Positions 9,621 to 20,018 of a stretch of DNA of 64,000 nt are shown in pieces. The position numbers and the translations under genes were made by a program. The first letter of the stretch is position 1. The number at the start of each line of letters is the position of its first letter. The notes beneath the pieces are model-generated. The model ran no database searches and was not told the DNA's origin. It worked only from the letters and a program-made list of their open reading frames with translations. Source of the DNA: Thalassotalea atypica (GTDB taxonomy: Bacteria > Pseudomonadota > Gammaproteobacteria > Enterobacterales > Alteromonadaceae); the NCBI RefSeq assembly GCF_030295975.1, contig NZ_AP027364.1, positions 1,364,001 through 1,428,000 on the forward strand. The letters are read 5' to 3'.

Positions 9621-11101
9621 TCATCTCGTCATTAATGCTTCTACTGCTGCTTGGTGGTATCTTCGCTTGGTTCTTGGACAGTAAATTCGACAATAGTGCT
9701 CGTTGGATAGCATTAGCTGCAACATCTTCTAGCCTATTGTTCTTTATTGTTTTTCTTGCGAACAGTGAATTGAATTTTGCTCAACTAAATACGCTACAAA
9801 GAGTGTCATGGATATCATTTTTAAACATCGAGTATGCAATTGGCATTGATTATTTAAGTGTGTTGATGATTTTGTTAACTTTGGCGTTGAGTATTATTTG
9901 CGTATTAGTGTCTTGGCAGGAAATTCAAGATAAACGGGGTTTTTATTATTTTAATCTTTTAGCGTCTATCGCGGGTATCATCGGCGTTTTTAGCGCAGTA
10001 GATCTATTCTTGTTTTTCTTTTTTTGGGAAGTCATGCTATTGCCAATGACTGCTCTAATCGCCGTTTGGGGTCATGAGAATAGAATATTCGCGGCGATTA
10101 AGTTTTTTATTTTTACTCAAGTGAGTAGTTTATTGATGCTCACGGCGATTATTGCCATGGCATATTCACATGTAACTATCACAGGCCAACTCAGCTTTTA
10201 CTATCAAGACTGGCTCAGTATGGAACTGCCACAGAATATTGCGCGCTGGTTAATGTTAGGTTTTTTTATTGCTTTTGCGGTGAAGCTACCATCTATCCCT
10301 GTTCACAGTTGGTTACCCGATGCTCATACACAAGCCCCTACGGCAGGTAGTGTATTACTGGCAGGGGTTCTGTTGAAAACTGGAGCCTATGGCTTAATAC
10401 GTTTCGTTATTTTCTTATTTCCTGACGCCAGTCAGTGGTTTGCATTTATTGCGGTGCCATTGGGAGCATTCAGTGTGATATATGGAGCCAAATTAGCTTT
10501 TGCTCAACGTGACATCAAACGAATGGTGGCTTATAGCAGTATTAGTCACATGGGTTTTGTTATGTTAGCGCTATTTAGCTTTAACGCCTTAGCATACAAA
10601 GGGGCAATTATAACTTTAGTGGCTCACGGACTAAGCAGTGCGGCACTGTTTTCATTAGCAGGGATGATATATTCACGCATCCACTCGAGAGACTTGTCTG
10701 CAATGGGAGGGTTCTGGCATGGTGCGCCTAGGTTAGGTGGATTTGCCTTAGTGTTTGCATCAGCTGCTTTTGGATTACCTGGTCTTGCAAATTTTATTGG
10801 TGAATTTTTATCTCTGGTCGGCGCGTTCAAGCAATTCCCTCTTTATACTGCGATTGCTGCCTTAGGATTAATTGGCTCTGCAATATATGGCATGGTGTTG
10901 TTTCAATCATCGTTTCACGGGCCAACAAAAGTGGAAATTACTGACATTAATTCTCGTGAACTAACGGTAAATGCCTGTTTATTTTTACTTTTATTATTAC
11001 TTGGGCTATTTCCTGAACTCGTTTTGAAGCAACTCCCAACACTGGCAAGCGCTTGGGGTGAGCCCCTTGTCGCAATTGGTAAAGGAGTATCATTATGTTA
11101 A
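9617..11101 (+). CDS. nuoM: NADH-quinone oxidoreductase subunit M (antiporter-like)
   Basis: NuoM is the second antiporter-like proton-pumping subunit. The product is 494 residues with about 14 transmembrane segments. Family motifs are FFFFWEVMLLPM (key glutamate in helix 5), KLPSIPVHSWLPDAHTQAPT and AHGLSSAALFSLAG. I chose the ATG at 9617, in an ATGA overlap with the nuoL stop; the earlier in-frame start at 9560 lies well inside nuoL. The end overlaps nuoN by 7 nt. Confidence 0.96.
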   Translation: MIISSLMLLLLLGGIFAWFLDSKFDNSARWIALAATSSSLLFFIVFLANSELNFAQLNTLQRVSWISFLNIEYAIGIDYLSVLMILLTLALSIICVLVSWQEIQDKRGFYYFNLLASIAGIIGVFSAVDLFLFFFFWEVMLLPMTALIAVWGHENRIFAAIKFFIFTQVSSLLMLTAIIAMAYSHVTITGQLSFYYQDWLSMELPQNIARWLMLGFFIAFAVKLPSIPVHSWLPDAHTQAPTAGSVLLAGVLLKTGAYGLIRFVIFLFPDASQWFAFIAVPLGAFSVIYGAKLAFAQRDIKRMVAYSSISHMGFVMLALFSFNALAYKGAIITLVAHGLSSAALFSLAGMIYSRIHSRDLSAMGGFWHGAPRLGGFALVFASAAFGLPGLANFIGEFLSLVGAFKQFPLYTAIAALGLIGSAIYGMVLFQSSFHGPTKVEITDINSRELTVNACLFLLLLLLGLFPELVLKQLPTLASAWGEPLVAIGKGVSLC

Positions 11102-12567
11102 ATCAAATATTAGCACTTTCTCCGCAGCTTATCATTGCGCTTGCTATTACCTTTATGTTGCTATTAATCGCAATGAAGAGAACACAACGTATTATTCAAA
11201 TATATACCTGCTTGGCCTTAGGGCTAGCAACAATACAATGTTTTAATCTGCTTGGCATTGAAACGACGCAAGTCACTATATTGCTTTCGGTTAGTACCAT
11301 GGGAATATATGCGCAGATATTGGTTTACTTATCTGGCTTAATGGTTGCCAGTTTAAGTTATAAATTTTTGATGTATCAAGTTGAAGTGCACGATGAGTTT
11401 TATTTGTTGATATTGCTCGCGATATTGGGCGCCAGTGTTTTAGTGGTCTCGGATCATTTTGCTGCAGTTTTCTTAGGGTTTGAAATATTAAGTATTTCCC
11501 TTGTTGGCTTGGTAGGCTATTGCAGAGAAGGGGACCTAGCGATTGAGTCGAGCTTTAAATACCTCATTTTAAGTGCGGTCGCTTCGAGCTTTATGTTGCT
11601 TGGCATAGCGTTCATTTATGGGGAGTTGGGCTCTTTGTCATTTAGCAGCGCCATAAGTCCTGAACACACATTCTCAAATTTTTATTATGCGGGCATGTTG
11701 TTGTTTTTATTAGGTGTTGCATTCAAATTAGCGTTAGCGCCTCTGCATTTATGGGTAGCTGATGTGTACCAAGGTGCTCATACGTTAGTCACCTTGTTTA
11801 TGGCAACAGTCACTAAGGTCGCCATGTTTATCGTGCTCTTGACGGTAATAACGAGTTTCTCAATTTTTCAAGAGGCTATTTTCATCAAAATGCTCGTATT
11901 TATTTCTGTGCTGTCTATGATTATCGGTAATTTTCTTGCTTTACGTCAGTCGGATGTTAAACGCCTATTGGCGTATTCTTCAATCGCACATATGGGCTAT
12001 ATACTCGTTGTTGTTGTTATCACAAACACCGATGCGATAGTATTTGCTAAACAAAGTGCCTTGGTGTATTTGTTTGCTTATGTGCTCGCCAGTATGTCCG
12101 TGTTTTATGTTGTTTTTCAGTTCAATTATCGTTACCTAAATGAAGACGTCACTCGTGTTGATGACTTCAAAGGATTGTTTTGGAAAGACAGGCCGTTAGC
12201 ATTGCTAACACTTGTAGGCTTGTTGAGTTTAGCAGGCATTCCTCTATCAGCCGGATTTATAGGAAAGTTTTATTTATTTTCTCACGCGGTATTAGCTAAC
12301 CAATGGATTTTGATAGGCGGTATGGTTGTAGGAAGCGGAATCGGTCTATTTTACTACCTGACATTGATCATTAATTTGTTTTCAGCGGTCGATAAATATC
12401 AAACACTTGATAATGCAAAGCAAGTTGTTGAAGATATGAAACTGCCTCAATCAACAGGCTTAGTTACCAATAACTATTCGTTAAATTTCGTTGTAACTCT
12501 AATTATTTTAGGTTTGGCGATTGGTCTTTACCCTGATGTTTTACTCAAATTAATTGCCTTAACTTAG
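11095..12567 (+). CDS. nuoN: NADH-quinone oxidoreductase subunit N (antiporter-like)
   Basis: NuoN is the third antiporter-like subunit, ND2-type, and the last gene of this nuo operon. The 490-residue product has about 14 helices. Motifs include FLGFEILSISLVGLVGY (glutamate of helix 5), KLALAPLHLWVADVYQGAHT and KRLLAYSSIAHMGYILV. The start at 11095 overlaps nuoM by 7 nt. I see no convincing hairpin terminator in the 204 nt that follow, only a T6 run at about 12574-12579. Confidence 0.95.
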   Translation: MLNQILALSPQLIIALAITFMLLLIAMKRTQRIIQIYTCLALGLATIQCFNLLGIETTQVTILLSVSTMGIYAQILVYLSGLMVASLSYKFLMYQVEVHDEFYLLILLAILGASVLVVSDHFAAVFLGFEILSISLVGLVGYCREGDLAIESSFKYLILSAVASSFMLLGIAFIYGELGSLSFSSAISPEHTFSNFYYAGMLLFLLGVAFKLALAPLHLWVADVYQGAHTLVTLFMATVTKVAMFIVLLTVITSFSIFQEAIFIKMLVFISVLSMIIGNFLALRQSDVKRLLAYSSIAHMGYILVVVVITNTDAIVFAKQSALVYLFAYVLASMSVFYVVFQFNYRYLNEDVTRVDDFKGLFWKDRPLALLTLVGLLSLAGIPLSAGFIGKFYLFSHAVLANQWILIGGMVVGSGIGLFYYLTLIINLFSAVDKYQTLDNAKQVVEDMKLPQSTGLVTNNYSLNFVVTLIILGLAIGLYPDVLLKLIALT

Positions 12568-12771
12568 AGCCCTTTTTTAAGCCGTCATTGACTCTTTACC
12601 TCATTTATCTTCCCAATAAATAGTATGTTTGACTAATGTAATTGGCGAAACATGCTAATGCTTTATAGATAATTAATCTAAGTAATTGAATTTATTAGTT
12701 ATAAATTAGTGGCGCGATACTTGATACTAAGCACATAATGAATCATAAATAAGAAAAACACGGATTTTAAA

Positions 12772-13698
12772 ATGAGATTAACGAAATGTTTAGTACCGGC
12801 AGTACTTTTTACACTGCTTTCAGGTTGTGTGGTTATTGCTAAACCGTCAACAGCCAATGTGCATCTGCAACGGGAGCTTACTATTGAGGTAAACGATATT
12901 GTTAAGTTAGATATCGATGCGGGAGCGGGTGAATTACGTATTATCGGGAGTGATACAGCTTCTGATATTTCAGTAAAAGCAGATATTTATACAGCTAAAG
13001 AAGGTAGCAATAGTTTTGAATTAAGCTTAGATAGCGATCATACCAAGGCTTATTTAATATCCAAACTTAACACATCTGGTTTTTGGGTTGGCAATTCTCC
13101 ACGAATAGATCTTGTAGTTACTTTGCCAAAGCACCTTGCTCTTGATGTTACCGATGGCTCTGGTGATTTATGGATCAAAAACATTGATGGTAGTGTTGAG
13201 TTAGATGACGCTTCAGGTCGCGCAACATTGGCTAATATTGGTGCAAACCTTGCGATTGAAGACGGCTCAGGTGCGTTAATTGTTTCTGATATTGAAGGAA
13301 TGCTAGTTATTGACGATGCTTCGGGTGATTTGAATGTTACTAACATTAACGGTGATGTAACAATTGAAGACGGGTCAGGCGCGATGAGTGTCGACAATAT
13401 TGGTGGTCAGGTGTCAATTGTTGATGCCTCAGGTGATATGACGGTAAACCAAGTGATAGGAAACGTTGAAATTAAAGATGGCTCTGGCGAGCTAGAGGTT
13501 AATAACGTTAATGGTACTGTGGATATCGATGATGCCTCAGGCAACATGCTTGTTAAAAATATTACAGGTAAGGTTACGGTCAACGATGGATCAGGCGACA
13601 TACATGTAGTCAAAGCAGGAGGGCTCAGTATTATTGAAGCTGGCTCCGGAGATTTAAAAGTACAACAAGTGAAAGGTGAATTTGAAATAGGGAGTTGA
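12772..13698 (+). CDS. DUF4097-like repeat lipoprotein
   Basis: This is a 308-residue exported protein of unknown function. The N-terminus is a lipoprotein signal with lipobox LLSGC, predicting Cys19 lipidation and anchoring in a membrane, probably the outer one. Residues 125-304 are ten consecutive 18-residue units that alternate DGSG and DASG at the same position, with a hydrophobic pattern expected of a beta-solenoid. This resembles the DUF4097 family of adhesin-like beta-helical proteins. It stands alone after the nuo operon and ends at a strong terminator. The solenoid is an inference; ligand and role are unknown. Confidence 0.75.
   Translation: MRLTKCLVPAVLFTLLSGCVVIAKPSTANVHLQRELTIEVNDIVKLDIDAGAGELRIIGSDTASDISVKADIYTAKEGSNSFELSLDSDHTKAYLISKLNTSGFWVGNSPRIDLVVTLPKHLALDVTDGSGDLWIKNIDGSVELDDASGRATLANIGANLAIEDGSGALIVSDIEGMLVIDDASGDLNVTNINGDVTIEDGSGAMSVDNIGGQVSIVDASGDMTVNQVIGNVEIKDGSGELEVNNVNGTVDIDDASGNMLVKNITGKVTVNDGSGDIHVVKAGGLSIIEAGSGDLKVQQVKGEFEIGS
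13144..13683 (+). repeat. Ten in-frame 54-bp units inside the DUF4097-like gene
   Basis: Ten tandem units of 54 bp each encode 18 residues. The units alternate between a DGSG turn and a DASG turn, giving a higher-order 108-bp period; the last unit has AGSG. DNA identity between units is only moderate, so the array is old and kept by selection on the protein rather than by recent slippage. Confidence 0.8.
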
Positions 13699-13777
13699 AA
13701 AAACTAGACCAAACTCGTAGTGAGTTTAGTCTTTAAGTGAATTAGTTTTAGATCTGTCATTATACCCTTTGGGTAAT

Positions 13778-13809
13778 GCCCTAGCTATCAAACTAGCTAG
13801 GGCTTTTTT
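13778..13809 (+). terminator. Rho-independent terminator after the DUF4097-like gene
   Basis: A perfect 10-bp stem (GCCCTAGCTA with TAGCTAGGGC) encloses a 6-nt loop and is followed by T6 and a further T-rich run. A weaker hairpin with AGAC/GTCT and AAACTC/GAGTTT arms lies at about 13705-13733. The opposite strand lacks a T-run, so this stops plus-strand transcripts. Confidence 0.85.
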
Positions 13810-13829
13810 ATTTTTTCAACTTATAGCTA

Positions 13830-14939
13830 CTAGTTTTTGTTCATCTGATTAAGCAAGAAAGCAGAAATTTCTGACGCCGCATTTAGGGTACTTGTCGCAC
13901 TTACTGCGCCTCGACCTGAACTGTCTGTAAATGGAGCAATTTCCATCATATCTGCGCCTGTAATTGGGTAATTATCTGCAAGCGCTTTTAGTATCTTCAT
14001 TGCTTCTTCTGGCGATAAGCCATTCGGCTCTGGCGTGCCTGTTGCAGAAGCAAATTCTTCATCGAGAGCGTCAATATCAAAACTGACATAAAGCTCATCA
14101 ATATTTTCTGGTGCTAACTGTGCCTTGATTGATTCAATTACAGCGTCTACACCTTTCTCCTTAATCTCATGGGCCCAATGTTGCTTAACGCCGAAAGTGC
14201 CTTCCCAGTGCGACTTTGGTTTACCGCTAGAGCGAATGCCTACTTGAATTAAATGATGGTTCTCATGAAGATCTTCCAATATGTGCGTACACCAAGAGCC
14301 AAAACATAAATCGATACCTAATCGCTCCTTGAGTAAATCGGTGTGAGCATCAAAGTGAATAATCGCCGTACGTTTTCCATTGGCCTTTTTAGCTTGTAAA
14401 TAGGCCTTAGTTAATGGGTAACTGATTGAATGGTCACCGCCGATACCAAATATGCCTTTATCTGGATACTGGGCGTAAAAGTCATGTAATACATCTTCTG
14501 TAATAGATAGTGGACTAACTGGGTAATTTGATTGTTCGTCCTGATATAACGCGCGACGGCAATTGGCCAGTGTTGCATCATTTAAGTATTTATCATGCAG
14601 TAAATGTGGAATAACGCGGATATCGCCTAAATCGAAGGCTTTTAGTTCGGGATATTGTTTTAAAAGTGAAGAGCGCAAAAATAGTGGTCCCCAGTTTGCT
14701 CCACGTAAAATACCACCACCACAATCAGAGGCAATACCTAGAATAACGGCTTTATCTTGCGCTGAAATATTATTGATTGATTCTTTCCACAACGTTTCAA
14801 TGCCATCTGTTTTACCATAAAGCGCTGAGTGCAAAGCTTCCTTTCTTTCCTTAGCGGTATTGACGGTAAACACGCCGTTGCCAGGAGGGCATAAACAATT
14901 TGCAAGTTTTTGAAAAAAATCAGAATTTGGCTTTGTCAT
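13830..14939 (-). CDS. Ureohydrolase (arginase/agmatinase/formiminoglutamase family)
   Basis: This 369-residue cytoplasmic enzyme belongs to the manganese-dependent ureohydrolase superfamily. All metal-binding motifs are visible: GIGGDHSIS, HFDAHTDL and SFDIDALD, followed by GTPEPNGLS. It is longer than typical arginase (about 300) because of an N-terminal extension of some 60 residues before VILGIASDCGGG. Sequence motifs do not settle whether the substrate is arginine, agmatine, formiminoglutamate or another guanidino compound, and no hut, spe or arc genes are nearby. It is transcribed divergently from topA. Confidence 0.85.
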   Translation of the reverse strand: MTKPNSDFFQKLANCLCPPGNGVFTVNTAKERKEALHSALYGKTDGIETLWKESINNISAQDKAVILGIASDCGGGILRGANWGPLFLRSSLLKQYPELKAFDLGDIRVIPHLLHDKYLNDATLANCRRALYQDEQSNYPVSPLSITEDVLHDFYAQYPDKGIFGIGGDHSISYPLTKAYLQAKKANGKRTAIIHFDAHTDLLKERLGIDLCFGSWCTHILEDLHENHHLIQVGIRSSGKPKSHWEGTFGVKQHWAHEIKEKGVDAVIESIKAQLAPENIDELYVSFDIDALDEEFASATGTPEPNGLSPEEAMKILKALADNYPITGADMMEIAPFTDSSGRGAVSATSTLNAASEISAFLLNQMNKN

Positions 14940-15346
14940 GTTGAATCTCTAATTGTTCAGTTTTGAAGTCATATGCATATAGCAATTGATATGTTTTTTG
15001 GCGTGATGTTTCACATGTTTTATGGCTGAATTATTAGTTCAGTTACAATAATAATGTCAATCACCTCTTAAGTTTTTCGTAAAAGTCTATTATGATGCGC
15101 CAAAAAAGTGGCAGTATTATAGCAAATTAGGGCATTTAGATGAATATAAAAAATATTTACTTGTCACTTTGCATATTTATGGATATACCTACTAATAAGT
15201 ATTTAACAGAATCTTAATAATTAACTTTTCTTTTCATCTCAGCACTTCGCGAATAATGATTGCTCGCTATTTATAAGTGGGGTTGGAAAAGAAAAATGAC
15301 TCATTGCATAAACATGCTATGGGCATTAGCTGGAAATCAAAACTAT
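14940..15346. other. 407-nt intergenic region between the ureohydrolase gene and topA
   Basis: This AT-rich region must hold the divergent promoters of the ureohydrolase gene and topA. I see -10-like hexamers (TATTAT near 15080 and 15114) but no convincing full promoter, no riboswitch fold and no supported small ORF. An in-frame extension of topA back to 15260 is possible but does not match the family start. Confidence 0.4.
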
Positions 15347-18013
15347 ATGGCAAAATCTCTGGTAATTGTGGAATCGCCAGCCAAAGCGAAAACAATTAAC
15401 AAGTATCTTGGTAAGGATTACATCGTAAAATCTAGTGTTGGTCACGTGCGTGACCTTCCAACGAGTAGTACTGGCAAAAAAGTAGCAACTAAGCCTGCGG
15501 CTGAAGTAAGAAAAATGTCACCAGAGGCCAAGGCGAAATATAAAGCAAAGCGTGATCGCCTAGCCTTAGTCAATCGAATGGGTATTGACCCAGATAAAGA
15601 CTGGCAAGCACAATATCAAATATTGCCCGGTAAAGAAAAAGTAGTTGCCGAATTACAAAAAATTGCAGCAACTGCTGACACTATCTATCTCGCGACCGAT
15701 TTGGATAGAGAGGGAGAGGCAATTGCGTGGCACTTGAAAGAGATCATTGGTGGTGGCGATGATAAGTTTCGCCGCGTAGTATTTAACGAAATTACTGAAA
15801 ACGCGATTCAACAAGCCTTCGCTACGCCAGGTGAGTTAAGTATGCCTGGAGTTAATGCTCAGCAGGCGCGTCGATTTTTAGACCGCGTTGTTGGCTTTAT
15901 GGTGAGCCCTCTACTTTGGAAAAAGGTTGCCAGAGGCTTATCAGCTGGGCGTGTTCAGTCTGTCGCGGTGAAGTTAGTGGTTGAAAAAGAACGTCAAATT
16001 AAGGCGTTTGATCCGCAAGAATTTTGGGATGTTTCTGCAGATACCGTAAACAGTGACGGTATTAAGTTACAACTTGATGTCACCCACGATGGCGGTAAAG
16101 CTTTCAAACCTAATAATAAAAAGCAGACAGATACTGCTTTAGCGATTTTAGAAAAAGCAGAGTATAAAGTTGCGAAGCGTGAAGATAAACCATCGAAAAG
16201 CACGCCATCTGCTCCATTTATTACCTCAACACTTCAACAAGCGGCAAGTACAAAATTAGGCTTTGGTGTAAAACGTACGATGGGTCTAGCACAGCGTCTG
16301 TATGAAGCTGGCCATATAACGTATATGCGTACCGATTCAACCAATCTGAGTGCCGATGCAGTATCGATGGCACGCAGTTATATTAGCGATACTTTTGGCG
16401 ATAACTACTTACCAGAAAAAGCTAAAGTTTATGGCAGTAAAGGAAATGCGCAAGAGGCGCATGAAGCGATCCGCCCTTCAAATGTCAAACTTGAATCTGC
16501 TTTTATGGAAGGTATTGAAGCCGATGCCAAGAAATTGTATGAACTGATTTGGCGTCAATTTGTTGCTTGTCAAATGACCGCTGCTCGCTATGACGTATCA
16601 ACCATTACGGTATCTGCCGATAAGTTCGACTTAAAAGCAAAAGGTCGTGTGATGAAGTTTGATGGTTGGACACGCGTTCACCCACAACTTTCAAAAGGTG
16701 ATGATAGACACTTGCCTGATTTAAGCATTGGCGAAGTGCTTACACTTAAAGCTCTAGAGCCTGCTCAGCACTTTACTAAGCCGCCGGCTCGTTTTGGTGA
16801 AGCATCGCTTGTAAAAGAGCTTGAAAAGCGCTCAATTGGTCGCCCATCGACATATGCATCAATAATATCGACCATTCAAGATCGCGGTTATGTCCGTTTA
16901 GATAAAAAACGATTCTATGCAGAAAAGATGGGTGAAATAGTTACTGATAGTTTATCAACTAGTTTCAGCAACTTAATGAGCTACGATTTCACCGCCAATA
17001 TGGAGCAAGAGCTTGATAATATTGCAGGTGGTGAAATTGAATGGAAATTGGTGCTTGATCAATTCTATGAAAACTTTAAAGGTCAGTTAGCCAATGCTGA
17101 TATGCCGACAGAAGAAGGTGGCATGCCAGCTAATGAGCCGGTAATTACTGATATTGATTGTCCTACCTGTGGCCGCAAAATGGGCATTCGTACCGCATCT
17201 ACCGGTGTTTTCCTTGGTTGTTCTGGTTATGCTTTACCGCCAAAAGAACGCTGTACAACGACAATGAACCTTACGCCTGGTGAAGAGGCTGAAGATGTCA
17301 ATGTATTAGCAGAAGATCAAGAAACTGAAGCCTTACGTGCGATGCATCGCTGCAAGAAGTGCTCAACAGCGATGGACAGCTACTTGATCGATGAAACACG
17401 TAAATTGCACGTATGTGGTAATAACCCTCAGTGTGATGGCTTTGAACTGGAAAAAGGTGAATTCAAAATCAAAGGCTATGATGGCCCAGTTTTGGAATGT
17501 GACCGCTGTAGTGCGGAAATGCAGCTGAAATCCGGTCGATTTGGTAAGTACTTTGATTGTACCAATGAAGAGTGTAAGAACACCCGCAAATTATTGGCTA
17601 ATGGAGAAGCTGCTCCACCAAAAGAAGATCCGGTGCACTTGCCAGAGCTACCTTGTGAAAAATCAGATGCGCATTTTGTACTTCGTGATGGTGCTGCGGG
17701 TATATTTATGGCGGCAAGCTCATTCCCGCGTTCTCGCGAGACTAGAGCCCCTAAAGTAGCAGAGTTACAACGTTTTAGGGATAGAATTTCACCGAAATTT
17801 TATTATCTAGCCGATGCGCCAGCAGAAGATCCTCAAGGCAATCTTGCGGTTGTTCGTTATAGTCGAAAAACCAAAGAACAATACGTGATGACCGAGATTG
17901 AAGGGAAAGCGACCGGCTGGGTAGCTAAATTTGTAGACGGTAAGTGGGTTGAAGAGCAAACCAAGAAAGCCGCTAAGAAACCCGCTAAAAAATCCACTAA
18001 AAAGAAAGCCTAG
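15347..18013 (+). CDS. topA: DNA topoisomerase I
   Basis: This is type IA topoisomerase, which relaxes negative supercoils. The 888-residue protein follows E. coli TopA closely: Toprim domain beginning [20 protein letters not shown] with the [13 protein letters not shown] acidic motif, the active-site tyrosine in [12 protein letters not shown], and three C-terminal four-Cys zinc modules ([31 protein letters not shown]). The extreme C-terminus is a Lys/Ala-rich tail ([16 protein letters not shown]) likely to bind DNA or RNA polymerase. I chose the ATG at 15347 because it gives the family start [11 protein letters not shown]; its ribosome site is weak. A strong terminator follows. Confidence 0.97.
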   Translation: MAKSLVIVESPAKAKTINKYLGKDYIVKSSVGHVRDLPTSSTGKKVATKPAAEVRKMSPEAKAKYKAKRDRLALVNRMGIDPDKDWQAQYQILPGKEKVVAELQKIAATADTIYLATDLDREGEAIAWHLKEIIGGGDDKFRRVVFNEITENAIQQAFATPGELSMPGVNAQQARRFLDRVVGFMVSPLLWKKVARGLSAGRVQSVAVKLVVEKERQIKAFDPQEFWDVSADTVNSDGIKLQLDVTHDGGKAFKPNNKKQTDTALAILEKAEYKVAKREDKPSKSTPSAPFITSTLQQAASTKLGFGVKRTMGLAQRLYEAGHITYMRTDSTNLSADAVSMARSYISDTFGDNYLPEKAKVYGSKGNAQEAHEAIRPSNVKLESAFMEGIEADAKKLYELIWRQFVACQMTAARYDVSTITVSADKFDLKAKGRVMKFDGWTRVHPQLSKGDDRHLPDLSIGEVLTLKALEPAQHFTKPPARFGEASLVKELEKRSIGRPSTYASIISTIQDRGYVRLDKKRFYAEKMGEIVTDSLSTSFSNLMSYDFTANMEQELDNIAGGEIEWKLVLDQFYENFKGQLANADMPTEEGGMPANEPVITDIDCPTCGRKMGIRTASTGVFLGCSGYALPPKERCTTTMNLTPGEEAEDVNVLAEDQETEALRAMHRCKKCSTAMDSYLIDETRKLHVCGNNPQCDGFELEKGEFKIKGYDGPVLECDRCSAEMQLKSGRFGKYFDCTNEECKNTRKLLANGEAAPPKEDPVHLPELPCEKSDAHFVLRDGAAGIFMAASSFPRSRETRAPKVAELQRFRDRISPKFYYLADAPAEDPQGNLAVVRYSRKTKEQYVMTEIEGKATGWVAKFVDGKWVEEQTKKAAKKPAKKSTKKKA

Positions 18014-18038
18014 TATGGTACTTTTAGTTTGAAAAAAT

Positions 18039-18062
18039 AAAAAGGCGCTTTGCGCCTTTTTT
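18039..18062 (+). terminator. Rho-independent terminator of topA
   Basis: A GGCGC/GCGCC stem, extended by A-T pairs, has a TTT loop and runs into T7. It lies about 25 nt past the topA stop. Confidence 0.9.
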
Positions 18063-18532
18063 AATGCCTGTAATTATTCAAACCAACGTGTAAGTGTAAC
18101 AACTTCTACAGCATTCCATAAAAATTCTACGACTAATATCTCAATATCTCCTTGTGTTAACTCACTTCAAAGTAGCCACAGATGTTGATTTTTTGTTAAT
18201 TCTAGTTGCAGTAATTTACGCTTGATTTTCATCCTGTCCCAATTTTTCCAATTTAACGTAATTTGTCGCAATTTAGCCTCAAAACAGTTGTGCGTCGTTA
18301 TCTCATGAGTATAATCCTTTCGGCAAAAAATGAACCATGAATATGTATTTAACTAATTGATTTATAAGGTTATAAATTGTTATGTTTCATTGTTTTTTGT
18401 AACTGAACTGTACGTCTGAATCATTTTATTTCGTGTTAGTTTAATTTTTTTATTTTCGTTGTTTTGCTGAAATGGATTTTAATAAGGCCCTATTTTGATT
18501 AGGGAAGTGAAAGTTATTCAATTGGATCCATT
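18063..18532. other. 470-nt AT-rich region upstream of the exported amidohydrolase gene
   Basis: No ORF or RNA gene is supported here. Four AATTT tracts at 18241, 18250, 18260 and 18270 are spaced 9-10 bp apart, the phasing expected of intrinsically bent DNA. A short CCCTA/TAGGG hairpin lies just before the next gene. The promoter of the amidohydrolase gene should be in this region but I cannot place it. Confidence 0.35.
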
Positions 18533-19939
18533 ATGGTTAAGTATCAATTAAGCTTATTTATCTTTCTTTTCTGCTCTGTAATCTCGACCTCAATTTGTGC
18601 TAAAGAGCCTGTAGATATCTTAATCATCAATGGTCGAGTGTTGACCATGGATGATCAACTCAACGAATACTCCTGTGGCGTGGTTGCAATAAAAGGAAAC
18701 CGAATCGTCGCTATAGGCCCTCAATCAATGGCACAAAGGTATCAGGCACAAACAACACTGGATGTTGACGGTGATATTGTCATGCCTGGTTTGATCAATG
18801 CGCACACCCATGCCTCGATGTCACTATTTCGTTCATTGGGAGATGATGTAGCTAACCGATTGCATAACTATATTTTCCCATTGGAGAAGGCCTTTGTGTC
18901 TCGTGAGATGGTTTATAAAGGGGCGCGCCTTGGCAACTTGGAAATGCTTAAAGGTGGAGTGACGACCTACGCCGATATGTATTACTTTGAAGAAGAAGTT
19001 GCAAAAGCAGTTGATGAAATGGGCTTACGAGCAGTATTGGGCCAATCCATCATCAAATATCCACAAGCTGATGCAAAAACGCCCAAAGACGCTATTGAGC
19101 TTACAGAGCAGTTCATAAAAAAATATAAAGGACATCCGCGTATTACTCCGGCATTTGCTCCACATGGCCCCTACACTAATTCTACAGACGACCTAAAAAC
19201 CGTTGCACGCCTTTCATTAGAATACGATGTTCCCGTACTTACACACCTAGCCGAGTCTAAAAAAGAACAAAATGTTATCGCAAAACGAAGTGGTGGTTTG
19301 TCACCAATCGCTTACTTGGAAAGCATAGGTGCGTTAAACGAAAAGCTTGTTGGTGCGCATGTCATATTGGCCGGTGAACAAGATATAGCTTTACTAAAAA
19401 AGCATCAGGTTGGTGTTGCTCACAACATGAGTGCAAATATTAAGTCAGCTAAAGGCGTCTCACCTGTGGTTGAAATGTTGAAGCAACATGTAGATGTTGG
19501 GCTTGGCACTGACGGGCCTATGTCTGGCAATACATTAAGCTTGATTGATGAATTTAATCAAGTCGCGAAAGTTCATAAACTATGGCATCAAGACCGTAGT
19601 TTGATGCCAGCCATTGATGTTATCAAAATGGCAACTATAGGTAGCGCTCGTGCGCTTAATCTAGCAAAAGAAATTGGCTCACTTGAGCTTGGCAAACGAG
19701 CAGACATTATTGTTATTAGTACTAAATCTCCCAACATGACACCTATCTATAACCCTTATTCCGCACTGGTATATTCAGCAAATGCTACAGATGTTCAGCA
19801 CAGCATTGTCGATGGTAGGTTACTAATGAAAAACAGAAACGTATTAACCGCAGACGAAAAAGAAATTATCGATCAAGCGACAGCTTTTAGCCAAGAAATA
19901 AAACAAAGTTTGCTTCAGCAAGGAAAAAGCATTTTATAG
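18533..19939 (+). CDS. Exported amidohydrolase, MtaD/SsnA-like (probable periplasmic deaminase)
   Basis: This 468-residue metal-dependent hydrolase resembles methylthioadenosine/S-adenosylhomocysteine deaminases and related nucleobase deaminases. Metal-ligand motifs are H91 and H93 (NAHTHASMSLFR), a histidine in THLAES, a histidine in VGAHVI and the aspartate in GLGTDGPMSGN. Unlike cytoplasmic MtaD it begins with a signal peptide (hydrophobic residues 5-20, likely cleavage after SICA), so it should act in the periplasm. A TonB-dependent receptor gene begins 79 nt downstream and may import the substrate or product. Deaminase activity is inferred from family; a related amidohydrolase reaction cannot be excluded. 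The ribosome site is weak (TGGA). Confidence 0.82.
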   Translation: MVKYQLSLFIFLFCSVISTSICAKEPVDILIINGRVLTMDDQLNEYSCGVVAIKGNRIVAIGPQSMAQRYQAQTTLDVDGDIVMPGLINAHTHASMSLFRSLGDDVANRLHNYIFPLEKAFVSREMVYKGARLGNLEMLKGGVTTYADMYYFEEEVAKAVDEMGLRAVLGQSIIKYPQADAKTPKDAIELTEQFIKKYKGHPRITPAFAPHGPYTNSTDDLKTVARLSLEYDVPVLTHLAESKKEQNVIAKRSGGLSPIAYLESIGALNEKLVGAHVILAGEQDIALLKKHQVGVAHNMSANIKSAKGVSPVVEMLKQHVDVGLGTDGPMSGNTLSLIDEFNQVAKVHKLWHQDRSLMPAIDVIKMATIGSARALNLAKEIGSLELGKRADIIVISTKSPNMTPIYNPYSALVYSANATDVQHSIVDGRLLMKNRNVLTADEKEIIDQATAFSQEIKQSLLQQGKSIL

Positions 19940-20018
19940 CGATGCGCATCATGAATCTCAGTATGTGAGCATCGTCAAATTCAACCAATTGTCCTTTAAA
20001 ATTAGAGATTGTAATACA

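Noticed and set aside
13050-13613. Minus-strand open frames opposite the DUF4097-like gene
   Set aside because: They are mirror frames of the DGSG/DASG repeats; their repetitive Ser/Pro/Glu content comes from the plus-strand gene.
13144-13683. 54-bp periodicity that could suggest a CRISPR-like or satellite array
   Set aside because: Units are contiguous, in frame, without spacers, and encode an alternating protein repeat.
13762-13775. TACCCTTTGGGTA palindrome before the terminator
   Set aside because: Probably just part of the terminator neighbourhood; no adjacent promoter to regulate.
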